Positions 16,904 through 24,587 of a stretch of DNA of 64,000 nt are shown one piece after another. Source of the DNA: Psychromonas algicola. GTDB taxonomy: Bacteria > Pseudomonadota > Gammaproteobacteria > Enterobacterales > Psychromonadaceae. A program made the translations under genes and the position numbers. Under the pieces are notes generated by a model. That model did not search any database. It had not been told where the DNA came from and worked only from the letters and a program-made list of their open reading frames with translations. The stretch spans positions 1 to 64,000 of the forward strand of contig NZ_SNUB01000016.1 of the NCBI RefSeq assembly GCF_004378355.1, given 5' to 3'. Every line of letters begins with the position of its first letter. Position 1 is the first letter of the stretch.

Positions 16904-17809
16904 ATGAATAATATAAAAATACTTATTAAAGCTTATGGTTGTATAGGTGATGATTACGAAGGCAAAGAAATCATCAAAGAAAAGTTAATAGAAAAAGACT
17001 CAACCCAAGTCGATTTAACTGAGAATGACTTAAAGCAAGTCCTCAAATATTTAATAAACGCAGTCAAAGAGATAAAAACATTATATCCAGATCAGCAAAC
17101 AAAGGTTATTTTTCATCATGATAATAGAGTAGAAAGCCTTAAATTTGAAATAACTTATGCTACAAAAGACCAAGGTATAAATGTACTTGAAGAGAAAGCA
17201 TTTTTTGATCTAGTTGCACTACACCCTAAACTCAGCGATCTTATTCTAGCGTATTGTGACATTACGGATGATGGTGAAGAAGGCACTAGAATAATTATTG
17301 ATAGTGAGTATGGTGATGCACCTCCTGCAGGCACTTATGCAATGTTGGCACTTGTTGAGCAGAACAAAAAATGGATACACCACTATATTAAATTTCTAAG
17401 AACCAATAATCTTGACCATGAAGTTGAGCAAATGTGGCATATAAGAGCGATTGTCGAAAAATATGATTGGTGTACAGAAACCACTCGTTTGGCTATTGCC
17501 CGAAATGTCAGTTGCTGTGGTCAAGGTGGAAGCGAGCAATTTAATCAATTATTAGCAAACGGACTCTCTGATTATTTAAATCAAGATGTTAATAAACTCC
17601 AGTTTTTAAAAGATATTAAACAAGAATTTATCGATTATGAATCAACATCGCGTGGGATAAGTTTATTAAAAGGCAATAAAGATTATTATATAAAATACAG
17701 AACACCTAAAGTAAATGCTTTCGCTCAAGTTCTCTCTGAGCAAGAATTGATTTGGCTGACGGAAGAAGTGACAAGTCGGTGGGATATTTTTCATAAATTA
17801 GTTGAGTAA
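16904..17809 (+). CDS. Unknown protein, 301 residues
   Basis: I do not recognise a family. The protein is soluble, acidic and has no signal peptide or membrane helix. A CCGQGGSEQF segment near residue 205 follows two other Cys/Trp-rich turns (MWHIR, YDWCTE). The gene lies 24 bp after the GNAT gene and may share its transcript. Its codon use matches its neighbours. Confidence 0.6.
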   Translation: MNNIKILIKAYGCIGDDYEGKEIIKEKLIEKDSTQVDLTENDLKQVLKYLINAVKEIKTLYPDQQTKVIFHHDNRVESLKFEITYATKDQGINVLEEKAFFDLVALHPKLSDLILAYCDITDDGEEGTRIIIDSEYGDAPPAGTYAMLALVEQNKKWIHHYIKFLRTNNLDHEVEQMWHIRAIVEKYDWCTETTRLAIARNVSCCGQGGSEQFNQLLANGLSDYLNQDVNKLQFLKDIKQEFIDYESTSRGISLLKGNKDYYIKYRTPKVNAFAQVLSEQELIWLTEEVTSRWDIFHKLVE

Positions 17810-17856
17810 ATGCAGTTACACAGAGTTATTTACAGGGTCCCTAAGAAGGTAGTGTA

Positions 17857-18180
17857 TTAAAATATAACCTTGGTTCCCGTTTGAAATATTCTATCTTTGT
17901 TTTTCTTTTCTATTGCACACCAACATTTAGAGCACATAATACCTCGTGACTCTTGTAAGATAATATAACTCGGTACTTCAAAGATATCGCCAACTAGCTC
18001 AAAGTCGATATCTTTTTCAACCAACATGATATTGCCATCGCTGCGATCGTTAATAATATTATTTACTGCATCTCTTTGATTTCCATGTTCTTCAAGCACT
18101 TTTAATATCGGTTGTAAGTGACTACAAACTTCATTTTTAGTCGCAGGTTTAAAAGGACTTTCAATAATGTTAACTTTCAT
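17857..18180 (-). CDS. Unknown protein, 107 residues
   Basis: This small soluble protein has no recognised family. The C-terminal half has a CSKCWC cluster (three Cys, one Trp) that might bind a metal. An AAGG lies upstream of the ATG but is weak as a ribosome site. The gene is convergent with the 301-residue unknown gene, 47 bp apart. Confidence 0.5.
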   Translation of the reverse strand: MKVNIIESPFKPATKNEVCSHLQPILKVLEEHGNQRDAVNNIINDRSDGNIMLVEKDIDFELVGDIFEVPSYIILQESRGIMCSKCWCAIEKKNKDRIFQTGTKVIF

Positions 18181-18363
18181 ACGATTGGCCTTATGTAGAG
18201 GTAAGTGTTTCTTGTTAGTAAACTTTATACAAAATAAACTGATCTAGATAGGCGAATTTTACGTTTATAAGGCGTATATTTTCTATTCTGAAATCGCGTT
18301 TAGCATTAAACGCTCTATTCATAAAACCAATACTTAAAACAATCACAACCAATAGGACAGACA

Positions 18364-18981
18364 ATGATCACTCTTCATCACTTAAATAAATCTCGCTCAA
18401 AACGTATTATTTGGTTATTAGAAGAATTGGAATTGGAGTATGAAATTAAACCCTATCTACGTGATAGCGTAAGTTTTCTTGCACCGCCTGAATTAAAAAG
18501 TATTCACCCTCTAGGTAAATCACCAGTCATTGAAGATGATGGTTTAATTATTAGTGAGTCTGGCGCAATCACTGATTACCTAATTGAAAAATACGGTAAA
18601 GGTAAGTTAGCTCCTAAGCGTGGTACTAATGCTTATGTTGAGTATTCTCAATGGTTACACTTTGCTGAAGGCTCTGCAATGCTACCGCTTTTGTTGAAAT
18701 TGTTCGTTGCTAAAGATGGTTGTGAAACTAACTTTTTAGCTGGATATGCCGATGCAGAAACATTAAAAATACTAACCTACTTTAATCAAAGCCTGGAAGG
18801 TAAAACTTATCTAGTTGATGAGCAATTGACTGGTGCAGATATTATGATGTCGATGATTGTTGAAACCTTAGTGAATAATGGCTCTATTGAAACATTCCCT
18901 AACTTAGCTCGTTATGCGAAACAATTAGCAAGCCATGAAGCCTTCCAAAAAGCAGATCAAGTAGAAGCGAAATTTTCCTGA
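18364..18981 (+). CDS. Glutathione S-transferase
   Basis: This 205-residue cytosolic GST has a thioredoxin-like N-terminal half (SRSKRIIWLLEELELEYEIK). The glutathione-binding stretch GKSPVIEDDGLIISESGAI includes the conserved cis-Pro and the Glu-Ser pair. An all-helical C-terminal domain follows (LTGADIMMS). An AGGACAGACA site precedes the ATG. Its electrophile substrate is unknown. Confidence 0.9.
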   Translation: MITLHHLNKSRSKRIIWLLEELELEYEIKPYLRDSVSFLAPPELKSIHPLGKSPVIEDDGLIISESGAITDYLIEKYGKGKLAPKRGTNAYVEYSQWLHFAEGSAMLPLLLKLFVAKDGCETNFLAGYADAETLKILTYFNQSLEGKTYLVDEQLTGADIMMSMIVETLVNNGSIETFPNLARYAKQLASHEAFQKADQVEAKFS

Positions 18982-19072
18982 TTAGTGCCTTTAGAAAATA
19001 TATTAAACTCTAGCCCGGCCTGTTATTTCCTTCAGGGCAAAGAGCATCTAAGTATTATGATGGCTTAAAGCT

Positions 19073-19474
19073 TTACAAAATTAGATTCTGTTCTTTAAGC
19101 CATTCCATGACTTTAACTCCGCCAAGAGAGAAAGTGTTTTTACTTTGGTAATCCACAAAATTAATTTCTTCAATCTCTGAATTAGGACTGAGTTCGCCTT
19201 CAAAGTCAGCAAAATAACAGGTTAGTTTAACAATGACGCCAGCTTCTTTTCCATCTGCTTGTGCTTCAAAAGTGGCGGCGTATTTAATTGAATCAGCTAT
19301 TAAATCAACAGAGATTTCTTCTTTGACCTCTCGAATCAATGCTTGCTCATCAGACTCTCCTAATTCACGTTTGCCACCCGGAATATAAGAAAGGGCTTTG
19401 CCTTTAGATCGTGCGGCTAACAATTTACCATCTCGAATATATAACCAGGCTAGTTTATCTATTACTTTGTTCAC
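19073..19474 (-). CDS. Nudix hydrolase
   Basis: This 133-residue enzyme has a complete Nudix box (GGKRELGESDEQALIREVKEEI), matching the GX5EX7REUXEEXGU pattern except for the last Gly. It should hydrolyse a nucleoside diphosphate linked to another moiety using Mg2+. It is the last gene of a probable minus-strand group with the GNAT gene (27 bp away) and the alpha/beta hydrolase. The substrate is unknown. Confidence 0.88.
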   Translation of the reverse strand: MNKVIDKLAWLYIRDGKLLAARSKGKALSYIPGGKRELGESDEQALIREVKEEISVDLIADSIKYAATFEAQADGKEAGVIVKLTCYFADFEGELSPNSEIEEINFVDYQSKNTFSLGGVKVMEWLKEQNLIL

Positions 19475-19501
19475 AAAAACTCCAAGGAAATTTAATACTT
19501 A

Positions 19502-20008
19502 TTATTTATTAAGTAACTTAGACATATATAATTCATTAATATACTCGCCCGCTATACAAATAGAATCTCTTTTTATACCTTCGCGAATAAAACCAAATGT
19601 TTCATAAAGCCTAATTGCTTTTAAATTATGCTCCATCACAGTTAATTCAATACGATGAATTCCATGATTATTAGCCCATTCTTCTAGATTGGTTAATAAA
19701 GAATGACCAATTCCTTTGTCGTGATACTCGCTCTTAACGCCAATCACACAATATAAAGAATGCTTATTGCGTATAAAATTACCCGCAATCCCAACAACGA
19801 AAGCTATTAACTCAGCCTTATCATTTTCTTTAACTAACATCACTTGAGTATTTGAATCAGTAAAGTTAGCCATCTGTTTTTGTTGGTTTTCTAGTGATGT
19901 GTCACGCTCACTAGGCTCTAATAACATAAATGTAGATTCTTGATCTAATGTTTCAAATAATGAGATTAATTGTGCGGAGTCATTTATATTTGCGGTTCTA
20001 ATGCTCAT
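19502..20008 (-). CDS. GNAT-family N-acetyltransferase
   Basis: This 168-residue GNAT protein has the acetyl-CoA loop HDKGIGHSLLTNL and the C-terminal NLKAIRLYETFGFIREG motif seen in RimI/YhhY-like enzymes. A single base separates it from the upstream hydrolase gene, so translation is probably coupled. The substrate is unknown. Confidence 0.88.
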   Translation of the reverse strand: MSIRTANINDSAQLISLFETLDQESTFMLLEPSERDTSLENQQKQMANFTDSNTQVMLVKENDKAELIAFVVGIAGNFIRNKHSLYCVIGVKSEYHDKGIGHSLLTNLEEWANNHGIHRIELTVMEHNLKAIRLYETFGFIREGIKRDSICIAGEYINELYMSKLLNK

Positions 20009-20009
20009 T

Positions 20010-20582
20010 CTAAACTCTCTCGTAGTTGTTTTTTATACATAGTCGCTTTGCATGTTCTAAATACGCGACTTGGTTGTAATTATCTGAATGTGAATTCATA
20101 AAACCATGTAAGTAATTGGTTTGCGTTATCTTTACATTCTTCTTTTGAGATAGTTCAGCTTGAAGCGCTAACACATCAAAGTGATCTTCTTTTTCAGGAA
20201 ATATTAAGTCGATATCAAAATGGGGTGTAACCGTTGTTAAGTTTCTAATTTGAGAGCCGTAATAACAAATACCACTATGTACATTGGTGATAGCTGGATT
20301 ATCAGATAATTTCCAGATAGCAGAAGCACCAATACTAAAACCGATTAAGATATTCATATCGTCAATTGGACTGGCTTGATTTTGTAGTTCACCTTGTAAA
20401 ATATCGAAATATTGTTCAAACCCTACATGTTCAACAAAGTAAGCATAAGCTTTACTTTCATCTTCAAATTCCATATTAACGCCATCATAAGGATCAACGA
20501 TAGCAGTCGCACCAATTGCTTCAGCTAACTTGATTAAAGCGGGTGTTTTACCAAAGATATCTGAAACTAAAATTACATTCAT
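20010..20582 (-). CDS. Alpha/beta hydrolase, dienelactone hydrolase-like
   Basis: This 190-residue protein has an alpha/beta-hydrolase layout. It begins with a strand and SDIFG, carries a nucleophile-type elbow GFSIGA near residue 100, and has a late His in NYLHGFMNSH. Similar small proteins are annotated as dienelactone hydrolase family. No signal peptide is seen. It heads a tight minus-strand group with the GNAT and Nudix genes. The reaction is not known. Confidence 0.75.
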   Translation of the reverse strand: MNVILVSDIFGKTPALIKLAEAIGATAIVDPYDGVNMEFEDESKAYAYFVEHVGFEQYFDILQGELQNQASPIDDMNILIGFSIGASAIWKLSDNPAITNVHSGICYYGSQIRNLTTVTPHFDIDLIFPEKEDHFDVLALQAELSQKKNVKITQTNYLHGFMNSHSDNYNQVAYLEHAKRLCIKNNYERV

Positions 20583-20669
20583 TATTCTGCCGGTGGTGTT
20601 TAGAGCGTAGTTTTTATTTTAACAAAAGACTAGAACCAGAATTGTACTTTTATCTGCTTTTTAGCTTTA

Positions 20670-21119
20670 TTATTTTAAGTGACAATTTCCATTGATTTTA
20701 ATGTTAAGCCAAACAGCTTTCCAGCGATCTATTTTCTCTATTGCGGTAAGCTTTTTTGGAGAAACAGTAGTGGGATGTTGAAGTAGTGAAAAGTCTGATA
20801 ATAAGCTCGCATTTAAAGCTCCTATCAGTTTGCCTTCGCATTCTAAAGCCGCTGCAATAACCGTTTTACAATTATGGCAGGTTATGAAACTCGCTTGGTT
20901 AGAGCCTTGTTTTTGGATTTCAAGTTTCTCAATGCTTTCAATGTTGAGTTCACCATTAGGGTGTGAAAGGTAGGATATATTGTTAGCAATACAAAAATCA
21001 CAATCACATGCACGAGGGCTGTATCTTTCTAAAGGCTCAGGAAGATTAAGCATAATATTGCTTTCTCCACAGTGACATTGCCCGATGCTAGTGAGCATTG
21101 ATAGCTTTTTATTGTGCAT
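20670..21119 (-). CDS. GFA-family zinc protein
   Basis: The protein has 149 residues. Paired cysteines arranged as in the GFA (DUF636) fold are visible: CHCG, CDCDFC and CHNC. GFA proteins bind zinc, and the founding member acts on formaldehyde and glutathione, but most members, like this one, have no proven reaction. The final Cys and His (NCHLK) are extra. It is a single gene, bordered upstream by the repeat island. Confidence 0.8.
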   Translation of the reverse strand: MHNKKLSMLTSIGQCHCGESNIMLNLPEPLERYSPRACDCDFCIANNISYLSHPNGELNIESIEKLEIQKQGSNQASFITCHNCKTVIAAALECEGKLIGALNASLLSDFSLLQHPTTVSPKKLTAIEKIDRWKAVWLNIKINGNCHLK

Positions 21120-21176
21120 GTAACCTCTCCTTATTTTACTGCTTGTTCTTATTTTAATTCACTGGCGATCATTGAA

Positions 21177-21240
21177 GCTGTTTGATATTCCATTACTTGT
21201 TATTCCGCCATGTCGGCGACCTTTTTTTTACCAGAAGAAG
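21177..21240 (+). repeat. Partial copy of the island repeat
   Basis: A 64-bp stretch (GCTGTTTGATATTCCATTAC... through CCATGTCGGCGACC to CCAGAAGAA) repeats the start of the larger copy at 21354 in the same orientation. It lacks several bases in the middle. It shows that this repeat is dispersed and has been reshuffled here. Confidence 0.8.
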
Positions 21241-21332
21241 CTTTTTACTCACAGCATCAAAAGGAATGTCTCCAGTTAATTTTAGGCAAAGTAAAGTCAT
21301 ACTCATTTTGCATTCTGTCGGTGGTGTTATTT
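21241..21332. other. Intergenic DNA between two repeat copies
   Basis: No gene is visible. The GTCGGTGGTGTT near 21318 resembles GCCGGTGGTGTT near 20588, which hints at more decayed repeat fragments. Confidence 0.4.
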
Positions 21333-21610
21333 AGTTCGTCTTCGCTCATCTAGGCTGTTTGATATTTCATTACTTGGTATTTCGCCATGTCGGCGACCTA
21401 CTTTTTCTTACCAGAAGAATAAAGTAGGCAAAAAGACTGGCTCCCAATTCGTTTTTTAATCTGAATAAATGACAGCCTTCTTTACGCACCGCTCATACGC
21501 GGCGTCCATGCCGCGAAGTTCGCTAGCAACGGCATCCCTGCCTTAGCTTGCTAAAGGCAATCATTAATTCAGAAAAACTCAACGGGAGGTTAGTCGTAGC
21601 CACATTGAGT
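21333..21610 (+). repeat. Left long inverted repeat of the island
   Basis: This is 278 bp that reappears in reverse complement at 23265-23590. Shared blocks include TACTTTTTCTTACCAGAAGA, GACTGGCTCCCAATTCG, ATGACAGCCTTCTTTACG and AGAAAAACTCAACGGGAG. Blocks match at roughly nine of ten positions by eye. The left copy lacks about 50 bp present in the right copy after CTAGCAACGGCA. It carries no gene. Confidence 0.88.
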
Positions 21611-21685
21611 GTCGTTTTATATTAACTTATTGATATTGTTTCGCTCAACGAGTGGGCTAGAGGTTAGATACCTCCGGCTACCCGA

Positions 21686-22504
21686 TTATGAATATATATT
21701 TCGGTATTTTTGCAAAAACATCTCTATTTCACCTATTTTTTTCACACTTTCATTATCAGCAACTTTAGTATGTGAGCAGTATAGTTTACAGAAGTTAGCT
21801 AACAAATATGAAGCATAGAAATATAATATCGATTGCTTATCTCTGCATGTAACATTACGACTGTTTTCATCGCTTGCCAGCTGCATCAATGACTCATACC
21901 CGGAGTGCGAGTAACCACATAAATAGGGATATACAGTTTCTACGTATGAGTTTGCTAAAGAACTTTTACGACCTAATTGAATCCAACCATTTCCAGCACT
22001 CCAGCCTTCTTTTAGCGCCTTTCGTATATATTTTTGTTCTAAGTCAAGAGAGGCTGATACATTATTAATTGATGCCTCAATAGCTTTTATTAATTCTGAT
22101 TCTTCTTTTTTCTTTGCATTTAAATCAAAATTCAAATTTTTATCTGGTAGCTTATCTTGCCTTTCTTTTAAGCCGGTGTGTTTATATAACAACACCCTAA
22201 TTTCTGTTAGGTTTGGCTTTTCAAAGAATAAGTGATTCATTACCAGGTATGACTCAAAAGATGCTCTTAAAAGTATTTTTGCTGACGAATGATCAATTTG
22301 CTCACTATTTTCAACTACATCATTGAAATTGGTGCCATTCAACACTGTATAAAAGCTATTAATATGATTTAATAACTTTTTACTAAGCAAATAGAATATG
22401 CGTCCCTCCTCAGTAGACAAATGAGAGCTAAATGTATCATCAAACAATATGATGGCTTTTTTTCTAAGAGATAAAAATTCTTTTTTATGCAAGTTACCAC
22501 CCAA
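21686..22504 (-). CDS. Unknown protein in repeat-bracketed island (DUF5677-like)
   Basis: This 272-residue soluble, mostly helical protein has features loosely like DUF5677 proteins: an ILLRASFESYLVMNHLF helix, a Lys/Glu-rich middle and a late YSHSGYESL motif. That assignment is tentative. It lies inside the long inverted repeats and downstream of an attC-like fold. Its codon use is more AT-rich and irregular than that of core genes. Frequent Asn, Ser and Lys codons fit acquired DNA. A defence role is possible but nothing in the sequence proves it. Confidence 0.65.
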   Translation of the reverse strand: MGGNLHKKEFLSLRKKAIILFDDTFSSHLSTEEGRIFYLLSKKLLNHINSFYTVLNGTNFNDVVENSEQIDHSSAKILLRASFESYLVMNHLFFEKPNLTEIRVLLYKHTGLKERQDKLPDKNLNFDLNAKKKEESELIKAIEASINNVSASLDLEQKYIRKALKEGWSAGNGWIQLGRKSSLANSYVETVYPYLCGYSHSGYESLMQLASDENSRNVTCRDKQSILYFYASYLLANFCKLYCSHTKVADNESVKKIGEIEMFLQKYRNIYS

Positions 22505-22518
22505 TTTGGAGTATATTC

Positions 22519-22609
22519 ATAACGTTGTTTTAAGCGGGGAATTAACGTTGGATAGAATTGCGAAGCGATGGTCAGCGGTAAATCTTCCAGCTTGAAAACT
22601 CTTGTAATA
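22519..22609 (-). repeat. attC-like folded site between the island genes
   Basis: On the minus strand TTACAAGAGTTTTCAAGCTGG near 22606 can pair with a complementary arm ending in CAACGTTATG at 22519. The arms agree as TTTT(C)AAGC(T)GGAA against TTTTAAGCGGGGAA, with unpaired extra bases on one arm, as in integron attC sites. The length of 91 bp, the position right after a stop codon and the GTTATG end also fit. No integrase gene is in the window. Confidence 0.5.
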
Positions 22610-22614
22610 CAAAA

Positions 22615-23037
22615 TTAACTCTGCGCTAATAATTGTACGTTGTTGTTTTCTATCCAGGTATTAAGATGGTCTTCATGCTCACCAAGAATAACAATAGCTA
22701 AAGGTTCTCTAGTAGCTTCCATTGACGAGATTGCTTTATCACTAGGGTGAAATGCACAGAAAAGACCATAATTTTGGTGGCTTTTTAATGAGAAAGGAGA
22801 TTTAAGGGAAATGTTTACCCCCTTATAACTTAAAACATCTCCTTTCTGTAATTTTTTTGAGCTTGTTTTATCTATAAATTTATCTATGAAATCAGAACAT
22901 TGCTTTACATTATTAACAATCAGAGTTAAGTCCTTCGATTCTGATGTTGCAATCTCGAATGCGTAATTAAACACCGCAGTAAAAGCACTATTATCAAGTT
23001 TTTCCCAAATATTTAAATATGCGAAACGTTGAATCAT
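22615..23037 (-). CDS. Unknown protein, 140 residues, cassette-like
   Basis: This small soluble protein has no recognised family. It has a hydrophobic C-terminal strand (PLAIVILGEHEDHLNTWI) and a Lys/Ser-rich middle. It begins with AGGAGTAAGTTATG, a good ribosome site. Attachment-site-like folds flank it on both sides (22519-22609 and 23052-23144), giving a unit of about 535 bp, the usual size of a one-gene integron cassette. Confidence 0.6.
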   Translation of the reverse strand: MIQRFAYLNIWEKLDNSAFTAVFNYAFEIATSESKDLTLIVNNVKQCSDFIDKFIDKTSSKKLQKGDVLSYKGVNISLKSPFSLKSHQNYGLFCAFHPSDKAISSMEATREPLAIVILGEHEDHLNTWIENNNVQLLAQS

Positions 23038-23051
23038 AACTTACTCCTTTT

Positions 23052-23144
23052 GTATAACAACGCAACTAAGTCGAATTATTCCGTATTTACGGTGAAAATG
23101 CGGAATAGTTTAATTTGATAAATTAGGTGTTACTTTAGTGTAAT
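23052..23144 (-). repeat. attC-like folded site upstream of the 140-residue gene
   Basis: On the plus strand GTATAACAACGCAACTAAGT faces ACTTTAGTG near 23135, pairing with one extra T. Inside is a hairpin ATTCCGTATTT / AAAATGCGGAAT. Read on the minus strand it ends GCGTTGTTATAC, close to the Vibrio-type attC end. At 93 bp it is nearly the same size as the site at 22519. Confidence 0.5.
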
Positions 23145-23209
23145 CAAGCATTAAATCAAGCTATTAAATAAAAACATAAAACCTTTGTCATGTGGAGAGA
23201 CGGAAAAGT

Positions 23210-23236
23210 TCCGTGTTTACTGTAGAAACACGGAAT
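23210..23236. repeat. Hairpin TTCCGTGTTT/AAACACGGAA
   Basis: A perfect 10-bp stem has a seven-base loop. It is similar in sequence to the hairpin inside the attC-like site 130 bp to the left (ATTCCGTATTT), so the two may derive from one element. It lies just inside the right long inverted repeat. Confidence 0.55.
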
Positions 23237-23264
23237 TAAGTTTTCCTATAAATAATAGAACATG

Positions 23265-23590
23265 ACTCAACGCGGCTACGGCAACTCTCCCGTTGAGTTT
23301 TTCTGAATCAATGATAGCCTTTAGCAAGTAGAGGCATGGAGCGAATTATGCGGCAGCATAGTGTTATGAGCGGGCTAAGCTCTGCGTGCCCTTTGCCGTT
23401 GCTAGCTCGGCGCATGGACGCGCCGTATAAGCGGTGCGTAAAGAAGGCTGTCATTGATTCAGATTAAAAAACGAATTGGGAGCCAGTCTTTTTGCTTACT
23501 TTATTCTTCTGGTAAGAAAAAGTATGTCGCCGACAGGGCGAAAACACTGTTAATAAATATCAATCAGACTCGATGAGCGCAGACGAACCT
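23265..23590 (-). repeat. Right long inverted repeat of the island
   Basis: This 326-bp reverse-complement partner of 21333-21610 runs from ACTCAACGCGGCTACGG to GATGAGCGCAGACGAACC. It holds about 50 bp (around 23335-23395) missing from the left copy. With the left copy it brackets about 1.65 kb carrying two unknown genes. Confidence 0.88.
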
Positions 23591-23603
23591 TAATTTAAAA
23601 TAT

Positions 23604-23635
23604 GCATTCCCACGGAGGACTATGGAAACGAGAGA
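23604..23635. repeat. REP-like ATTCCCACGGAGGACTATGG hairpin
   Basis: An imperfect palindrome centred on GGAGGACT ends in AAACGAGAG. It resembles the ATTCCCACG...CGTGGGAACGAGAG repeats common in gammaproteobacterial intergenic DNA. It adds to the repeat density at the island border. Confidence 0.45.
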
Positions 23636-23667
23636 AATACATTCCTAGCGGTGATGAAAGTAACTAG

Positions 23668-23693
23668 AAAAAAGGATAAACCAACAATCCTTT
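23668..23693 (-). terminator. Terminator after response regulator
   Basis: On the minus strand AAGGAT and ATCCTT flank a nine-base loop and are followed by TTTTTTC. The site lies directly after the response-regulator stop. The stem is short (6 bp), so efficiency is uncertain. Confidence 0.55.
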
Positions 23694-23699
23694 GTTGCA

Positions 23700-24587
23700 T
23701 CACCCCTCTAAGATCCGAATCGAAATCGCCGCCGCAGACGTCCTATTATCCACTCCCAATTTCTTATAAACCTGCTCTAAATGTTTGTTCACTGTGCGTG
23801 GGCTCATTTCTAAAATCTGTGAAATTTCCCAACTGGTTTTGCCGTATGACACCCAATACAAGACTTCAGACTCGCGTTTGGTAATAGGTAATTTTGCCTT
23901 TAAATCTTCAGGTGATTTTTGTGTTTGATTTTGCACAATACGTAGTAAATGCATGTCTTCTTGTTGACGTTCGTAGGCGATTGTTACTTTTTCTGCAAAA
24001 CAATTAACGGTCAATTCTTTGCTGGTATCGGTAAGTAACCAGTTTTCAATAAGTGGTGCTAATGTTGCCCATGCGCTGTAATCCCCTTTAGTGATGGCTT
24101 CTAGTATTTCATGAACGTGAGGTGTCGCCCAAGAGAGACGGCCTAAATGACTCACACAAAAAATAGTTTTGCCTGCATGATCTAATGCGTCCTGTGCACT
24201 GAGTGCAAGCTTGGCTGTGGCGATATGACGTTTGATGCGTACAATCACTTCATCGGGTGAAATTGGTTTAGTCACATAATCTACACCACCAGCTTCGATC
24301 CCTTTTACAATATCTTCCACGTCGGTTAATCCCGTCATGAAAATAATTGGTGTGTTAGGTAGCAATTCTTTCAAACGACGACAGGTTTCAAAACCATCCA
24401 TTTCAGGCATCATGGCATCTAACAATACGACATCTGGGGGGACTTTTTCGGCAATGGATAAAGCTTGTTGCCCACTTAATGCCACCAGCGCAGTATAACC
24501 TTGGCTGTTTAATGCTACATTCAGCATGCCTAACGATTCCGGAGAATCATCAACCACTAATACAACATCGCTGCTTTTAGGATTCAT
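23700..24587 (-). CDS. Response regulator, receiver plus LuxR-type HTH
   Basis: This 295-residue regulator has a receiver domain (residues about 8-125) with the acidic pair DD, the phospho-Asp in VVLLDAMMPEMDG and the Lys in VTKP. A linker of about 90 residues follows, then a LuxR-type HTH (TKRESEVLYWVSYGKTSWEISQILEMSPRTVNKHLEQVYKKLGV). It overlaps the end of the hybrid kinase gene by 11 bp, so the two are translationally coupled. It is the likely DNA-binding partner. Because the pair is divergent from urtA, the urea genes are the obvious candidate target (inference from position). Confidence 0.9.
   Translation of the reverse strand: MNPKSSDVVLVVDDSPESLGMLNVALNSQGYTALVALSGQQALSIAEKVPPDVVLLDAMMPEMDGFETCRRLKELLPNTPIIFMTGLTDVEDIVKGIEAGGVDYVTKPISPDEVIVRIKRHIATAKLALSAQDALDHAGKTIFCVSHLGRLSWATPHVHEILEAITKGDYSAWATLAPLIENWLLTDTSKELTVNCFAEKVTIAYERQQEDMHLLRIVQNQTQKSPEDLKAKLPITKRESEVLYWVSYGKTSWEISQILEMSPRTVNKHLEQVYKKLGVDNRTSAAAISIRILEG

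Noticed and set aside
23651-23884. Plus-strand ORF opposite the response regulator
   Set aside because: It lies on the antisense strand of a confident receiver-HTH gene and shows no family features.
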